A stretch of DNA of 64,000 nucleotides from CAMBDS01 sp964355675 (GTDB taxonomy: Bacteria; Electryoneota; AABM5-125-24; Hatepunaeales; Hatepunaeaceae), in NCBI GenBank assembly GCA_964355675.1, contig CAYHEC010000018.1, forward strand, positions 16,293-80,292, given 5' to 3'. The translations under genes were made by a program, and so were the position numbers. This document shows, in pieces, positions 41,878 to 49,920 of this stretch (positions within the stretch are counted from its first letter, which is position 1; the number at the start of each line of letters is the position of its first letter). The notes beneath the pieces are model-generated. The model made no database searches. It was not told where the DNA came from and saw only the letters and a program-made list of their open reading frames with translations.

Positions 41878-42227
41878 CTATCCTGCAAAGCAAGGTTTAA
41901 CTCACTGCGCCATATATCCCGTAGCGCCGCATCGACGACAATCCACTCCCGCTGGTGTTGTGCCAGTTCGCGCCGTCCCTGATCGGTCAAACGGTAGTAT
42001 TTCCGCTTTCGGCCGGTTTGCGACGTTCCCCAGGTCGCCGCGATTGATCCGTTTCGTTCGAGACGGTGCAGAATGGGATAGAGCATGCCGTCTGTCCATT
42101 GTAACTCGCCGTCCGTCAACTCGCCGACGCGTTTAATTATCGCGTATCCGTAGCTCTCGCCCTCGCTGAGTATCGCTAAAACGAGTGACGTCGCCGACGC
42201 CGCGACGAGATCCTTGCCGATGTCCAT
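41874..42227 (-). CDS. PadR-family transcriptional regulator
   Basis: 117 residues. The PadR winged helix is clear: LVLAILSEGESYGYAIIKRV, LQWTDGMLYPILHRLERNGS, IAATWGTSQTGRKRKYYRLT and QGRRELAQHQREW. It probably autoregulates and controls the HAAS membrane gene it overlaps by 4 bp. The intergenic region to its right (42228-42489) would hold its promoter. Confidence 0.93.
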   Translation of the reverse strand: MDIGKDLVAASATSLVLAILSEGESYGYAIIKRVGELTDGELQWTDGMLYPILHRLERNGSIAATWGTSQTGRKRKYYRLTDQGRRELAQHQREWIVVDAALRDIWRSELNLALQDR

Positions 42228-42489
42228 GAATCTCCATTTCAGGGTGTCTGTTGGCTCAATACCTTATAGAGCCATCCATAGAACTAACATACATAATATA
42301 TCTACGTATTGCGACAAATGAGAGGCTCAATTCTGATTTTTTTCTAATCAACAAGAGTTGCCCGACCTTTTGCAATGCGAGATTGCGTGGGGCAGACTGT
42401 CTTGACCTGCCTTCCTATCAGTAAGGCGGACAACTGTGCGCCTACTTGAGTTTTTGCACTTTGGGGCAATTTATTGTTATATTAGCGTT
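42228..42489. other. Divergent intergenic region
   Basis: 262 bp between padR and the FG-GAP gene. It contains an imperfect hairpin GTAAGGCGGACAACTGTGCGC at about 42421, resembling the one at 39671. A TATATT box at 42478-42483 ends only 6 bp before the GTG at 42490, so transcription may start at or next to the start codon. No clear -35 was found (TTGCAC lies at 18-bp spacing). Confidence 0.5.
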
Positions 42490-44139
42490 GTGAAGAACAA
42501 CTCAAATAAATGCCTCGTGTTAATGCTGATGCTGATGCTTACGGCGGGGGCGGGAGGAGCACACGCTCAACCTAACCAGCCCCCCGAGCGAATCTGGTAC
42601 AAGCAGGCCCCTCACGTGAACGAAGGCACATCTCAATATTTCTTTGACATCACCTGGATCGGAGATCAGAACGGCGATGGTTGTGACGAATTTCTGGTCT
42701 GTCAGGAACCATTGATTCGTGGCTATGGTGATATCGACGCCTACAATACTGTGGAACTTTACCTCGGCAACCCGGAAGAGATTTCGCTTGAACCTTCATT
42801 CACATTTGAAACACGGGATTCGCTGGAGACAATGGGTATGAGGGTTTGCTATCTCGGCACTTTGACTGCCGAAGGTGCTCACGACTTTGCCATACTAACC
42901 GCGATGTACGAGCCGAATCAACCGCTTGGGGATGCGAGGCAGTATTCCGAGGTGAATATCTATCGAGGCGGCGAAGGCCGCTTCGACACAGAAGCCGATT
43001 TCAGAATTCGTAACGTCTCTCCGATGCAAACCGATAAACCTGCAGATATTAATGGCGACGGTTTTGACGATCTAATCTGCATTACAGGACTCGGTACGAT
43101 TGGCGTGTATTATGGAGGCGATGATTTCGATACTGAAGTTGACTTTACCTGGGATCACCCGGAGAGAGGTGGATTTGGAGGTGGTGGAGTCTTTTCCGGA
43201 GTAGATCTGAATGGCGATGGTTACGATGATATCATTACACATTCTTGGAATTATGATGTGCCGGATGACAGCATGAATGTCTGGGATCTATTCCTTGGCG
43301 GTAATCCTCCATCCAGCAATCCGGTAAAAACCTGGATCGAAGGACAGTTTGACGGATATTATATAACAGCAATGGGACTTTTCACTGACTGTAATGCGGA
43401 TAATTTTGACGATTGGGCGATAGGACTTTTACACCCATTAGGTGAAGGAGATTACCAAACGGAAACATGGATATTTTATGGCAGTGATAGTCTTGATTTT
43501 GAACCTGACCTAATCCCGTTGCCAAATCAATTTTCCAGTTCCGCACTTTGTCATGGTGGGGATTTAAACTGCGATGGGATTGGCGATATTGTGTTCCAAA
43601 TTGTATCAAGCAGGTACCAGTTACGAATCCTTCTCGGATCACATTTCCTTGAAGAGCAAGATCCAATTGATTGGAGAGGTAACCCTCCCAACACCCAGAC
43701 TCAAGGCGCTTACGCCGATTTCAACGGCGATGGCGCAGGGGATATAGCGATAACCGGTTCGGTTAGGGCGCTTGACGGAGGTCAGCCCTGCATGGCTATT
43801 TTTGCGGGCAATCGTGGTTGGCGGGTTGACGTTCCGCGAGAAGATTCCAGCGGAGTTCCAATGAGTCCGGAGTTCTCAGCGTCTGCCTTTCCCAATCCCT
43901 TCAACGACCAGACCAAAATCAGTTTCCAGATACCTGTTCAGGGCAAACTGACGCTACATTTGTATGATGCCACAGGCCGTGATCTGCGTCAGATAGTTTT
44001 CGATAATGTTCTCCCCGGCGACCAGTCCTATCAAATAAAAGGTCAAGGACTGCCTTCGGGCGTCTATCTCCTAACCGCCTTTCTGCAAGTGACGAACCAA
44101 ACGCTTGAGACAACTTTAAAGATCACTCACACCAACTAA
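42490..44139 (+). CDS. FG-GAP/VCBS-repeat beta-propeller protein, T9SS cargo
   Basis: 549 residues from GTG 42490, which gives a normal signal peptide (KNNSNKCLVLMLMLMLTAG then GGAHAQ); an ATG at 42436 would give an odd N-terminus. The mature protein carries six or seven integrin-alpha-like FG-GAP repeats, each with a calcium-loop: DQNGDGCDEF, DINGDGFDDL, DLNGDGYDDI, DCNADNFDDW, DLNCDGIGDI and DFNGDGAGDI, forming a predicted seven-blade propeller. The T9SS sorting domain is the last 85 residues (AFPNPFNDQT, LYDATGRDL, GVYLLTAF). It is probably a secreted or surface adhesin-like protein. Confidence 0.88.
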   Translation: MKNNSNKCLVLMLMLMLTAGAGGAHAQPNQPPERIWYKQAPHVNEGTSQYFFDITWIGDQNGDGCDEFLVCQEPLIRGYGDIDAYNTVELYLGNPEEISLEPSFTFETRDSLETMGMRVCYLGTLTAEGAHDFAILTAMYEPNQPLGDARQYSEVNIYRGGEGRFDTEADFRIRNVSPMQTDKPADINGDGFDDLICITGLGTIGVYYGGDDFDTEVDFTWDHPERGGFGGGGVFSGVDLNGDGYDDIITHSWNYDVPDDSMNVWDLFLGGNPPSSNPVKTWIEGQFDGYYITAMGLFTDCNADNFDDWAIGLLHPLGEGDYQTETWIFYGSDSLDFEPDLIPLPNQFSSSALCHGGDLNCDGIGDIVFQIVSSRYQLRILLGSHFLEEQDPIDWRGNPPNTQTQGAYADFNGDGAGDIAITGSVRALDGGQPCMAIFAGNRGWRVDVPREDSSGVPMSPEFSASAFPNPFNDQTKISFQIPVQGKLTLHLYDATGRDLRQIVFDNVLPGDQSYQIKGQGLPSGVYLLTAFLQVTNQTLETTLKITHTN

Positions 44140-44402
44140 AGGATCGGCATTGAAACGTGGCGGGAACCTGAAGTTGTGAACTCTGAACGGGATACTAGCT
44201 ATCGCTGGTATGATGATCTTTTGGTTAATGAACAAGCGGGGACGCCTATCTTCCTGTGAGAGTACTCAGACCGTCCTCCTGCCCTGAACCTCATTCAACT
44301 TACCGACTTTCCATAAAAGAGACACTCCTTCCGACCTCTTTCCCTTGACTAATCCTCCCCAAAGTATTAGATTGGCAGTTTGTATTAATCTTACATATTA
44401 TA
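44140..44402. other. Intergenic region upstream of tRNA-Val
   Basis: 263 bp with no gene and no strong hairpin. TTGGCA at 44374 followed by an AT-rich stretch up to 44401 may be the tRNA promoter, but the -10 cannot be placed with confidence. Confidence 0.4.
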
Positions 44403-44476
44403 GGGCGATTAGCTCAGTTGGTTAGAGCGCTGGTCTCACATATCAGAGGTCACTGGTTCAAGTCCAGTATCGCCCA
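44403..44476 (+). tRNA. tRNA-Val (anticodon CAC)
   Basis: A full cloverleaf can be folded: acceptor GGGCGAT/ATCGCCC, D-arm GCTC...GAGC, anticodon stem CTGGT/ATCAG with loop CTCACAT (anticodon CAC), variable AGGTC, T-arm ACTGG-TTCAAGT-CCAGT. The discriminator is A and CCA is not encoded. Confidence 0.93.
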
Positions 44477-44508
44477 CGGACACAGTGGTCAAGTGAACAA
44501 GTGGTCAA

Positions 44509-44991
44509 GTGAAGCAATCATCATCTGAGTCTAAAGTCATACCCCGCAATAAGATCGTTGCTCTGGTGCATCGATGGCGTGCGGCTGGCAAAACCGTCGC
44601 CTTCACCAACGGCGTCTTCGACATACTCCATCGCGGGCATCTGTACTCGATTGAACAAGCCGCATCGTTTTGCGATAGATTGATCGTCGGCATCAACAGC
44701 GACGCCTCAGCTCGAACGCTTGGCAAAGGTCCCGAACGGCCTATCAATAACGAGATCGACCGCGCAGGACTTGTAGCTGGATTGGCTGTGGTTGATGCGG
44801 TGGTTATTTTCGATGAGCCCACGCCGTGGGAATTGCTTAGGGATATTCGCCCGGATGTTCTTGCCAAAGGCGGAGATTACAAGCTCGAAGAAATCGTCGG
44901 GCGGGAGTTTGCCGGTCGAGTTGAACGTTTAGGGATGGTCGAAGGGCTTTCGACGACGAGGCTGGTGGATACGATCAAAGGTAAAAAATAG
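44509..44991 (+). CDS. rfaE2: D-glycero-beta-D-manno-heptose 1-phosphate adenylyltransferase
   Basis: 160 residues equal to the C-terminal domain of HldE: VAFTNGVFDILHRGHLYSIE (HxGH nucleotidyltransferase site), CDRLIVGINSDASARTLGKG, RPINNEIDRAGLVAGLAVVD and LAKGGDYKLEEIVGRE, closing VEGLSTTRLVD. It makes ADP-heptose for the LPS inner core, so the LPS probably contains heptose. The start used is GTG at 44509. The sequence GTGGTCAAGTGAA is repeated at 44485 and 44501, so the exact start is uncertain. It lies 6 bp upstream of ffh. Confidence 0.95.
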   Translation: MKQSSSESKVIPRNKIVALVHRWRAAGKTVAFTNGVFDILHRGHLYSIEQAASFCDRLIVGINSDASARTLGKGPERPINNEIDRAGLVAGLAVVDAVVIFDEPTPWELLRDIRPDVLAKGGDYKLEEIVGREFAGRVERLGMVEGLSTTRLVDTIKGKK

Positions 44992-44997
44992 TCTTTA

Positions 44998-46314
44998 ATG
45001 TTCGACGAACTAACCGACAAATTTGACAAGTTTATCCGCAACCTCAAGGGGCAGGGTAAACTTACCGAGTCGAACGTCCGTGACACTGTACGGGATGTCC
45101 GGCGGATCCTGCTTGAAGCCGATGTCAGCCTTCCAGCGGCAAAGGCATTCGTTGAGGGGATCCTGCAGAAATCGCTGGGGCTTGAAGTACTGGTCGGGAT
45201 CGCTCCGGGGCAACAACTTGTCAAGATCATTCACGATGAGCTTGCCGCGTTCTTAGGCGGCGAGTGGGAACCGATCCGGTTCGGGAAGTCTCCGTCACCG
45301 ATTCTGATCGTTGGTCTCAATGGCGCTGGCAAGACGACCACTTCGGCAAAATTAGGCCTACATCTCAAAAAGAGCGGTCGCAAGCCGTTGCTTGTAGCTT
45401 GTGACACAAAACGTCCCGCCGCCGCCGAGCAGTTGATGACTCTCGGCAAACAGCTTGCACTGCCGGTTTTCATCGGGGATCGAAAGACGCCCGTTTCGGT
45501 CTATGAAGCGGCTCGCGACCATGCCCGCAAGGAAGGTCTTGATTGTTTGATTGTCGATGCGGCAGGCCGGATGCACATCGACGATGAGTTGATGGGGGAA
45601 CTCGAAGAGCTACAGAATGTGGTCAAGCCACCGGAGACGCTTCTCGTCGTTGACGGTATGACGGGGCAGGACGCGGTAAAATCCGCGGCGGCTTTCAAGG
45701 AACGAATCGAAATCACCGGGCTGGTGTTAACCAAGCTCGACGGCGACGCCCGTGGCGGAGCGGCTCTTTCCATCAGGTACATCACCGGCAGGCCGATAAA
45801 ATTCATTGGCGTCGGCGAAAAACCCTCGGATTTCGAGACTTTCCACCCTGACCGTATGGCAGGGCGGATACTCGGGATGGGGGACATAGTCAGTCTGGTC
45901 GAGAAGGCTCAAGCGTCGGTCAATGCCGAAACAGCCGCCAAACTCGCTAAAAAACTGATTAAGCGCGAGTTCACCCTCGAAGATTTTCGCGAACAGCTTC
46001 TTCAACTGAAGAACATGGGACCCCTTGACAGCCTGTTGAGTATGATACCTGGAGTGCGAAGCGCCATGAAGGGTGTTCAGGTCGATGACCGGGAATTTAA
46101 GTCTCTTGTTGCAATAATCGACTCGATGACACCATCAGAGCGAAACACGCCGCGCATCATCGACGGAAGCAGACGGAAGAGAATCTCTCGTGGGAGCGGC
46201 AGGTCGGTGCAGGAGATCAACCGGTTGTTGAATCAGTTCGAGCAAATGCAGAAAATGATGAAACGAATAGGCAAGGGACGTATGCCCGGAATGCCGAAGA
46301 TGCCTGGATTTTAG
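44998..46314 (+). CDS. ffh: Signal recognition particle protein Ffh
   Basis: 438 residues with all SRP54 parts. N domain (1-95), GTPase motifs GLNGAGKTTTSAKLG (G1), DTKRPAAAEQL, DAAGRMH (G3), TKLDGDARGGAALS (G4) and GVGEKPSDFE (G5). The M domain includes MGPLDSLLSMIPG, the RNA-binding segment SRRKRISRGSGRSVQEIN, and a Met-rich tail ending MPGMPKMPGF. It brings ribosomes with nascent membrane proteins to the translocon. The upstream rfaE2 lies 6 bp away. Confidence 0.97.
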   Translation: MFDELTDKFDKFIRNLKGQGKLTESNVRDTVRDVRRILLEADVSLPAAKAFVEGILQKSLGLEVLVGIAPGQQLVKIIHDELAAFLGGEWEPIRFGKSPSPILIVGLNGAGKTTTSAKLGLHLKKSGRKPLLVACDTKRPAAAEQLMTLGKQLALPVFIGDRKTPVSVYEAARDHARKEGLDCLIVDAAGRMHIDDELMGELEELQNVVKPPETLLVVDGMTGQDAVKSAAAFKERIEITGLVLTKLDGDARGGAALSIRYITGRPIKFIGVGEKPSDFETFHPDRMAGRILGMGDIVSLVEKAQASVNAETAAKLAKKLIKREFTLEDFREQLLQLKNMGPLDSLLSMIPGVRSAMKGVQVDDREFKSLVAIIDSMTPSERNTPRIIDGSRRKRISRGSGRSVQEINRLLNQFEQMQKMMKRIGKGRMPGMPKMPGF

Positions 46315-46370
46315 GGAACGATACTGAAGTCTTACACATTCAGATTTAAAACAGAACTTTTCAAGTTGGC

Positions 46371-46652
46371 ATGATTTTTCCCTCCAACCGTTGGATACAA
46401 CGGATAATAGCCCTTTTCAATGCCGCCGCGATCGGTTTTCTTACAGACCGGGTGACGGATTCACCATTGTGGGGGTTTGGGCTTGGTTTGGTGAGTGCGT
46501 ATTTCCTGATATACTCAGTTTCAAAACCGCCCATGATCGGGCGGCTGTTAAAAATTGACCGCGAGGCCGGTGAGACCCTTCGTACTGTGATGATGAGCCT
46601 TCTTTTTTTCGTCATCTGCACTATAGCGGCGTTTCTTACACTTTCGCAATAG
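46371..46652 (+). CDS. Small membrane protein of unknown function
   Basis: 93 residues, not recognised. Two or three membrane helices are visible (RIIALFNAAAIGFLTD; FGLGLVSAYFLIYSV; MMSLLFFVICTIAAFLTL) separated by a basic loop (IGRLLKIDREAGE). It lies between ffh and rpsP. Its last bases are part of a 20-bp direct repeat continued at 46696. Confidence 0.55.
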   Translation: MIFPSNRWIQRIIALFNAAAIGFLTDRVTDSPLWGFGLGLVSAYFLIYSVSKPPMIGRLLKIDREAGETLRTVMMSLLFFVICTIAAFLTLSQ

Positions 46653-46715
46653 ACATTTTATAACTGTCACATGAGTGCTTGTGACAGCACACCCAACACT
46701 TTCGCAATAAACATT
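46638..46715. repeat. 20-bp direct repeat flanking a hairpin
   Basis: ACACTTTCGCAATAGACATT (46638-46657) and ACACTTTCGCAATAAACATT (46696-46715) differ by one base. Between them is a hairpin CTGTCAC-atgagtgctt-GTGACAG. The first copy contains the stop of the small membrane gene and the second sits just before rpsP. Confidence 0.8.
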
Positions 46716-46736
46716 CTTCAAGGATCGAGAACAACA

Positions 46737-47303
46737 TTGTCCGTCAAACTTAGATTAAGCCGTATGGGGCGCAAGAAACGCCCCTATTACCGTATCGTCG
46801 CCGTCGATAGCCGCAAGAAGCGTGACGGTGCATTCATCGAACGAGTCGGCTATTACCACCCGCTCGATACACCAGCCACAGTCGTCATTGAAGCAGATAA
46901 AGCTCTCAAATGGCTACGTGATGGCGCTATTCCGTCCGATACTGTCTTAAGCCTCTTCAGACGAGAAGGCGTATGGCTTCGTTTCAGACTCGAAAAGCGC
47001 GGTCTGCCACAAGTACAGATCGATCAGATGATGAACGACTGGTTCACCGCTCACAATAAGGGGGCTGTCGCATCAGCCAAAGTTGCCGATAAGCAGATCT
47101 CCCCTGCCAAAGCGGCCGCTCCTGTTGTCGAGACGACGGTTCCGGTTATCGCCACGGTTGTACCCGTAGCCGAGGTTGCTGAACCAGAGGCAGTTGTAGC
47201 TGCTGAACCCGCTGTCGAGGTGGCCGCGGAAACATCCTCTTCAGACGAGGCTCCCACTGCCGAAGAAACAGTCAATCCTGCATCGGCCGCTGAGCCGAGC
47301 TAA
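46737..47303 (+). CDS. rpsP: 30S ribosomal protein S16 with long Ala/Glu-rich tail
   Basis: 188 residues from TTG 46737, which follows AAGGA 12 bp upstream and gives the expected N-terminus SVKLRLSRMGRKKRPYYRIV. The core (to about residue 100) has DSRKKRDGAFIERVGYYHPL and WFTAHNKG. A further 85 residues are low-complexity Ala/Val/Glu/Pro, an extension also known in some Bacteroidetes S16 proteins. The gene starts the conserved rpsP-rimM-trmD-rplS order. A longer ATG start at 46671 would add 22 residues foreign to the family. Confidence 0.94.
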   Translation: MSVKLRLSRMGRKKRPYYRIVAVDSRKKRDGAFIERVGYYHPLDTPATVVIEADKALKWLRDGAIPSDTVLSLFRREGVWLRFRLEKRGLPQVQIDQMMNDWFTAHNKGAVASAKVADKQISPAKAAAPVVETTVPVIATVVPVAEVAEPEAVVAAEPAVEVAAETSSSDEAPTAEETVNPASAAEPS

Positions 47304-47325
47304 TCTTCCGGCGCCAAAGCGACTT

Positions 47326-47862
47326 TTGCCGTTCAAAGCAACTGCCGTTCCCGAGGAGGCAGTTGTGATCGGAACAATCGTCAGATCTATTGGCCTCCGA
47401 GGAGAATTAAAAGTTATTTTTGAATCAGGAGATTCAGAAAGACTGCACGGAATGAAGCGGGTTGCCGTTAGACTTCACGATGGCTGTTTCATCTTTGACA
47501 TTAAGTCATATCAGGCTTTCGTCGGATATGCCAGAGTCGCCCTTGCAGGCATAGATACGATCGAACATGCCGAACTTGTTCGGAACGGCGAACTAATTGT
47601 GTCCAATCGTGAGTTGCGTGATCTGAATAAAGATGAATTCTACATCGATCAGTTGATAGGTTGCAAAGTCGAAGCTGAAGATGGCGAAGTACTGGGGACA
47701 CTGCACGAGGTTATCGATCAGGGACATCACGACATTTGGGTAGTAGTTGGGACGCGAGGAGAAATTCTGATTCCGGCACGTAATGAGTTCATCGCGCAAG
47801 TAGATATCAAGTCACGGCGGGTGATTGTCCGGCGGATCGCCGGGCTATGGGATGAGTCTTGA
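47326..47862 (+). CDS. rimM: Ribosome maturation factor RimM
   Basis: 178 residues. The N-terminal RimM domain shows VVIGTIVRSIGLRGELKVIF and the PRC-like C-terminal domain ELRDLNKDEFYIDQLIGCKV, DGEVLGTLHEVIDQGHHDIW and ILIPARNEFI, ending in a short W-containing segment. RimM helps 16S rRNA processing around S19. It starts at a TTG 22 bp after rpsP and overlaps trmD by 4 bp. Confidence 0.94.
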   Translation: MPFKATAVPEEAVVIGTIVRSIGLRGELKVIFESGDSERLHGMKRVAVRLHDGCFIFDIKSYQAFVGYARVALAGIDTIEHAELVRNGELIVSNRELRDLNKDEFYIDQLIGCKVEAEDGEVLGTLHEVIDQGHHDIWVVVGTRGEILIPARNEFIAQVDIKSRRVIVRRIAGLWDES

Positions 47863-48536
47863 AGGTCGAAATAATTACTCTATTCCCTCACCTTCTGGAG
47901 TCGTTTTTTTCCGAAAGTATGATGGCGAGAGCTATCTCCGACGGTCATCTGGAAATAGTTTTGCATGACCTGCGCGGTTACTGCGAAGACAAGCACAAGC
48001 AGGCTGACGATTATCGCTTCGGTGGAGGTCCGGGCATGTTGATGAAACCGGAACCGTTTTTCAGAGTGCTTGGCAAAATAACAAAAGAAGCCGCCCATCG
48101 TCCATTGATTGTCTTTCCAACGCCGCAGGGGAAACCGTTCGTTCAAGCCGACGCGGAATACTTATCTCAGCAGTGGCACTTGATCTTTGTTTGCGGCCAC
48201 TACAAGGGTGTAGATCAGCGAGTCATCGAACGCTGGGTTGACCGGCAATACTCACTCGGCGACTATGTCCTTACGGGAGGCGAGTTGGCAACGGCGGTCA
48301 TGGTGGACGCCTCGGCGAGGCTGTTACCGGGAGTACTTGGCGATTTCGACAGCGCACGCGGAGATAGCTTTTACGGAAATCTTCTTGACGCGCCTCATTA
48401 TACTCGCCCGGAAGAGTTTGAAGGACATTGCGTTCCGGGAGTTCTTGCCGGAGGGCATCACAAGAATATTGGACATTGGCGGGATGCTCTTTCGATGTTT
48501 ATCACCGAAAAGCATCGTCCCGACCTGTTAAAATAA
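47859..48536 (+). CDS. trmD: tRNA (guanine-N1)-methyltransferase
   Basis: 225 residues. SPOUT-knot motifs are intact: KVEIITLFPHLLESFFSESM, DDYRFGGGPGMLMKPEPFF, FVCGHYKGVDQRVIERW and SLGDYVLTGGELATAVMVDA, followed by SFYGNLLDAPHYTRPEEFEG. It methylates G37 in tRNAs reading CNN/UNN codons to prevent frameshifts. Start is TTG overlapping the rimM stop (TTGA). Confidence 0.97.
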   Translation: MKVEIITLFPHLLESFFSESMMARAISDGHLEIVLHDLRGYCEDKHKQADDYRFGGGPGMLMKPEPFFRVLGKITKEAAHRPLIVFPTPQGKPFVQADAEYLSQQWHLIFVCGHYKGVDQRVIERWVDRQYSLGDYVLTGGELATAVMVDASARLLPGVLGDFDSARGDSFYGNLLDAPHYTRPEEFEGHCVPGVLAGGHHKNIGHWRDALSMFITEKHRPDLLK

Positions 48537-48547
48537 TCGATAATTCT

Positions 48548-48579
48548 CTTGGAGGGCGGGTTTAAACCCGCCCTCCAAG
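48548..48579. repeat. Perfect 32-bp palindrome (TTGGAGGGCGG type)
   Basis: CTTGGAGGGCGGGTTT followed immediately by its exact complement AAACCCGCCCTCCAAG, between trmD and rplS. It may modulate or terminate transcription inside the operon, and is the cleanest free-standing copy of this hairpin type. Confidence 0.85.
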
Positions 48580-48618
48580 GGTCTTTAAATTTGAACCTTA
48601 GTAATCGGAAATAAGAAA

Positions 48619-48975
48619 ATGGAATCGTGGAAAGAACCAGTCAGGAGTCAATTCAGGACCGATCTACCAGTCTTTAACCCTGGCGATTCGGTCGATGTTC
48701 ATTACCGCGTCGTCGAAGGCGATAAAGAGCGCATCCAGCTATTCTCGGGTATTGTAATTAAGATGCGCGGGACTGACGTCAGTTCGACCTTCACCGTGCG
48801 TAAGATATCGGGTGGTATCGGCGTCGAGAGAATCTTCCCGACTCATAGCCCCTTTATCGCTGAAATCAAAGTCAAGCGATTCGGATCGGTTCGCCGCGCC
48901 AAGCTTTACTATCTACGCGGATTGAAGGGCAAAGCCGCTCGAATCAAAGAAAAGATCAGCAAACCACAAAGCTGA
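48619..48975 (+). CDS. rplS: 50S ribosomal protein L19
   Basis: 118 residues: FNPGDSVDVHYRVVEGDKER, IQLFSGIVIKMRGTDVSSTF, TVRKISGGIGVERIFPTHSP and KVKRFGSVRRAKLYYLRGLK are all diagnostic for L19. It lies at the 30S-50S interface. It ends the rpsP-rimM-trmD-rplS group. Confidence 0.98.
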   Translation: MESWKEPVRSQFRTDLPVFNPGDSVDVHYRVVEGDKERIQLFSGIVIKMRGTDVSSTFTVRKISGGIGVERIFPTHSPFIAEIKVKRFGSVRRAKLYYLRGLKGKAARIKEKISKPQS

Positions 48976-49142
48976 TTCCGTTCGTTTGACCCTATCCGAC
49001 GGCAATTGACCGCCAGACCCGATTGCTTTCAGGTCGGCGGCATTCGTAGCTATCCTCCCCCCTTCCGTTAAAAATGGACGGGGGGTTGCTGTAAACATTG
49101 ACTTTAGTACTCGATGAAGTATGTCGGCAATGCAAGTTTTTT

Positions 49143-49315
49143 AAGTACAGCCGATTAAAATCGGCTGTACTATTAGTTTGTCCGTACCAGTTTTTAAGTA
49201 CAGCCGATTTAAATCGGCTGTACTATCAGTTTATCCGTACCAGTTTTAAGTACAGCCGATTTTAATCGGCTGTACTACCAGTTTGTCGGTACGGCCGATT
49301 TAAATCAGCCGTACT
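49143..49315. repeat. Tandem GTACAGCCGAT hairpin array (4 units)
   Basis: Four palindromes of 26 bp (GTACAGCCGATTT plus complement) begin near 49145, 49198, 49250 and 49289. The first three are spaced by AT-rich sequence containing TAGTTTGTCCGTACCAG (period about 52 bp); the fourth is closer and has compensating changes (GTACGGCCGATTT / AAATCAGCCGTAC). The array fills most of the region between rplS and the ECF-S gene (48976-49380), which has no gene. Confidence 0.88.
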
Positions 49316-49380
49316 AAGTTCCTCTATAACTTCCACGCCAATCGCTGATCAACCTCAAACACATCAACAAGAAGGCTTCG

Positions 49381-49920
49381 ATCATAACCGATGCCTCGAG
49401 CCTGAAAGGCACCATCCTCACCGCCCTGTTCGCCGCGGCGGCGGCCGCCGCTGGTTATCTTTTGATGGCAATTCCGAACGTCGAACTATTTCTGCTGACT
49501 CTGTTTGCCGCCGGTCGAACTCTGGGCGTTACTCGTGGTATCTCCGCCTCACTGGCCGCCTCACTTCTCTATTTCGGTCTAAATCCACAGGGAGGATTGT
49601 TTCCCCCATTACTGGTCTCACAGATGATCGGTGCAGTAGCCGCTCCTATTGCAGGAGCATTATGGGGCAAATTATCTTTGAAGCTTTGGTGGCGGCGAGG
49701 TGTTGCGGCGATCCTGGGATTACTGACGACGCTCTGGTACGATATTGTCACCAACCTCGCCTACCCCTTGACAGCCGGGTTCGACATGACCCAAACCGTG
49801 GTGACGCTAATCGCTGGTATTCCGTTCGCCATAATTCATATCGGATCAAACACCTTGATCTTCTTCCTTTTAGCAGTGCCAATGCAAAATTTAATCGACA
49901 GGAGGAATCTTTCGGTGTGA
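49381..49920 (+). CDS. ECF-transporter substrate-binding (S) component-like membrane protein
   Basis: The first standard start (TTG/ATG at 49462-49465) falls inside the first membrane helix. The coding frame clearly extends upstream (TILTALFAAAAAAAGYLL then MAIPNVEL), open to 49330, and a strong AGAAGG site at 49370-49375 precedes ATC 49381 / ATA 49384, so a rare start is likely. The protein then has five to six helices: PNVELFLLTLFAAGRTLGVT, SLLYFGLNPQGGLFPPLLVS, an RRG-containing loop, and a closing IPFAIIHIGSNTLIFFLLAV. This matches S components of energy-coupling-factor transporters for vitamins. It overlaps the barrel gene downstream by 4 bp. Confidence 0.75.
   Translation: MITDASSLKGTILTALFAAAAAAAGYLLMAIPNVELFLLTLFAAGRTLGVTRGISASLAASLLYFGLNPQGGLFPPLLVSQMIGAVAAPIAGALWGKLSLKLWWRRGVAAILGLLTTLWYDIVTNLAYPLTAGFDMTQTVVTLIAGIPFAIIHIGSNTLIFFLLAVPMQNLIDRRNLSV

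Noticed and set aside
49662..49916. Upstream ATG giving the outer-membrane barrel an 85-residue extension
   Set aside because: It overlaps the ECF-S gene in another frame; GTG 49917 has a strong ribosome-binding site and is followed by a signal peptide.
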